A DNA stretch of 64,000 nucleotides from an uncultured Bacilli bacterium (lineage in GTDB: Bacteria; Bacillota_I; Bacilli_A; RF39; UBA660). The notes beneath the pieces were generated by a model. It was not told the DNA's origin. It did not search any database and was given only the letters and a program-made list of their open reading frames with translations. This document shows, piece after piece, positions 63,193 through 64,000 of this stretch (the first letter of the stretch is position 1; every line of letters begins with the position of its first letter). The stretch spans positions 62,001 to 126,000 of the forward strand of contig CAJUPN010000001.1 of NCBI GenBank assembly GCA_910588195.1, given 5' to 3'. A program made the position numbers and the translations under genes.

Positions 63193-63687
63193 ATGAATGA
63201 AGTGTTAATTGCAAATATTATTGCTTTAATTGGCTCAATTTTTATGGTAGTAGCAAGTTATTCTAAAATAAATAAGAGAAGTGTTATTTATCAGTCTATA
63301 CAGATATTTGCTTTTATTATTAGTAATATTATTTTAGGTGGAATAACAGGCATCATTATTAATTCTTTAAGTTTATTAAGAAATTTACTTACAAGTATTG
63401 GGAAGTTAAATAATATTTTTAAATATGGTATATTATTATTGATTGTTATATTAACAATAATATTTAATAATTTAGGATTTATTGGTTATTTACCTTTAAT
63501 AGGTACTGTAATCTTCACTATTTTTATTGATAGTAAAGATAGATTTAAGTTTAAAATGTCTTTAACTTTTTCCATATTTATGTGGTTAATATATGATTTT
63601 TATATAATGTCTTATACATCAGCTATTTTTGATTTTGTGAGTGTAATTGGGGGAATAATTTTTGTAATAAATAGTAAAGTAAAATGA
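63193..63687 (+). CDS. YgjV-family membrane protein
   Basis: This 164-residue protein has five to six hydrophobic helices. Landmarks are IANIIALIGSIFMVVASYSK and INSLSLLRNLLTSIGKL, with late PLIGTVIFTIFIDSKDRFKF, matching the Imp-YgjV family of inner-membrane proteins. Function unknown. GGTGTAGTAATT precedes the ATG. Confidence 0.8.
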   Translation: MNEVLIANIIALIGSIFMVVASYSKINKRSVIYQSIQIFAFIISNIILGGITGIIINSLSLLRNLLTSIGKLNNIFKYGILLLIVILTIIFNNLGFIGYLPLIGTVIFTIFIDSKDRFKFKMSLTFSIFMWLIYDFYIMSYTSAIFDFVSVIGGIIFVINSKVK

Positions 63688-63753
63688 AGTTTAATTTACA
63701 TATATATACTTTTTTTGATATTATATTGTTAGTAATTTGGGAGTAGTAATATT

Positions 63754-64000
63754 ATGAGAGAAATTTATACAAAGCAATCTTTATGGAGTAAGATTTTAAA
63801 TAATATATTTATTTTTACCAATAGTAAAAAGAATTCTAGTTCAGAAGAAGAAGCAAAAAGGTTTATTAGTAGGGTTTCTAAAAAAAAATATAATTTAAAA
63901 AATTTAAAGAATTTTACTTTAGATTTAATTGATAGTGAAAAAGTTTACACTTTTAATGGTTCATTAAATCAAAAAAACTCTAGAATTATACTATATGTTC
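63754..64000 (+). CDS. Start of a protein cut by the window edge, perhaps alpha/beta hydrolase
   Basis: An ATG behind GGGAGTAGTAAT opens a frame of 82 codons to the edge. The visible part is basic, with a linker, then KVYTFNGSLNQKNSRIILYV. That sequence resembles the first strand before the HGGG loop of alpha/beta hydrolases. Identification is tentative because the catalytic part lies outside the window. Confidence 0.5.
   Translation, partial: MREIYTKQSLWSKILNNIFIFTNSKKNSSSEEEAKRFISRVSKKKYNLKNLKNFTLDLIDSEKVYTFNGSLNQKNSRIILYV

Noticed and set aside
1..64000. Mollicute-like code with TGA as tryptophan
   Set aside because: Low GC and small proteins suggested it, but conserved genes such as spoVA, recA and ffh use TGG for Trp and end properly, and TGA stops occur at natural ends (for example the toxin-like peptide and the radical-SAM gene).

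Overview
The window comes from a very AT-rich Bacillota genome that reads with the standard bacterial code (TGA acts as a stop in every gene examined). Ribosome sites of the GGTGAT/AGGAGG type, intrinsic terminators, lipoteichoic-acid synthase, an LCP protein, GpsB, RNase Y and sporulation genes (spoIIAA, sigF, spoVAC/D/E, YjcZ-like peptides) point to a spore-forming member of Bacilli near the Mollicutes/Erysipelotrichia lineages, probably an uncultured gut or animal-associated bacterium. The lineage is inference. The genes and motifs are read from the sequence.

Layout. 1-4.3 kb is accessory DNA beside a tRNA-Gly: a YunG-like fragment, a short WYL regulator, a CYTH protein, a two-gene HEPN pair, a decayed S51-type peptidase and the C-terminal stub of a tyrosine recombinase. 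4.4-8.8 kb holds an LTA synthase, a membrane-anchored partner and fhs. 9.2-11.9 kb is a compact sporulation block: spoIIAA directly abutting sigF with no spoIIAB, then a terminator and spoVAC-D-E. 11.9-16.1 kb has two anchored proteins of unknown function and an arylsulfotransferase-like protein. 16.1-22.3 kb carries pta, rpmB, dnaE and an M3 peptidase. 22.3-26.2 kb is a pair of paralogous surface proteins bracketed by two 380-bp direct repeats. 26.3-35.7 kb has a CAP-like protein, ffh, a MarR regulator with two ABC exporter subunits, three unknown genes and prsA. 35.8-48.9 kb mixes two tiny spore-type membrane peptides, a frameshifted gene, an LCP protein, a CYTH protein, sufB, ssb, uppP, an SDR, a methionine-gamma-lyase-like enzyme and an amidase. 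49.0-53.7 kb is a housekeeping run: gpsB, rnpB, a RodZ-like protein, pgsA, recA, rny. 54-64 kb has a dGTPase-like protein, a cation transporter, a 5'-nucleotidase, an ABC importer with a truncated binding protein, a radical-SAM protein and unknown or membrane proteins.

The strongest candidate for an undescribed system is a three-copy module (22.4, 25.8 and 53.7 kb). Each copy encodes a 23-24-residue hydrophobic peptide behind a 13-16-residue leader peptide. It is followed by a hairpin and by a convergent short RNA with its own promoter. Three sequence blocks around the leader recur downstream as reverse complements in the same permuted order (a-b-c, then b'-c'-a') in the 53.7 kb copy, although the block sequences themselves are different. 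This looks like a type I toxin-antitoxin family with mok-like leader coupling. The second strong observation is the sporulation switch: SpoIIAB is absent from its usual place, and the phosphorylatable serine of SpoIIAA is replaced by glutamate.
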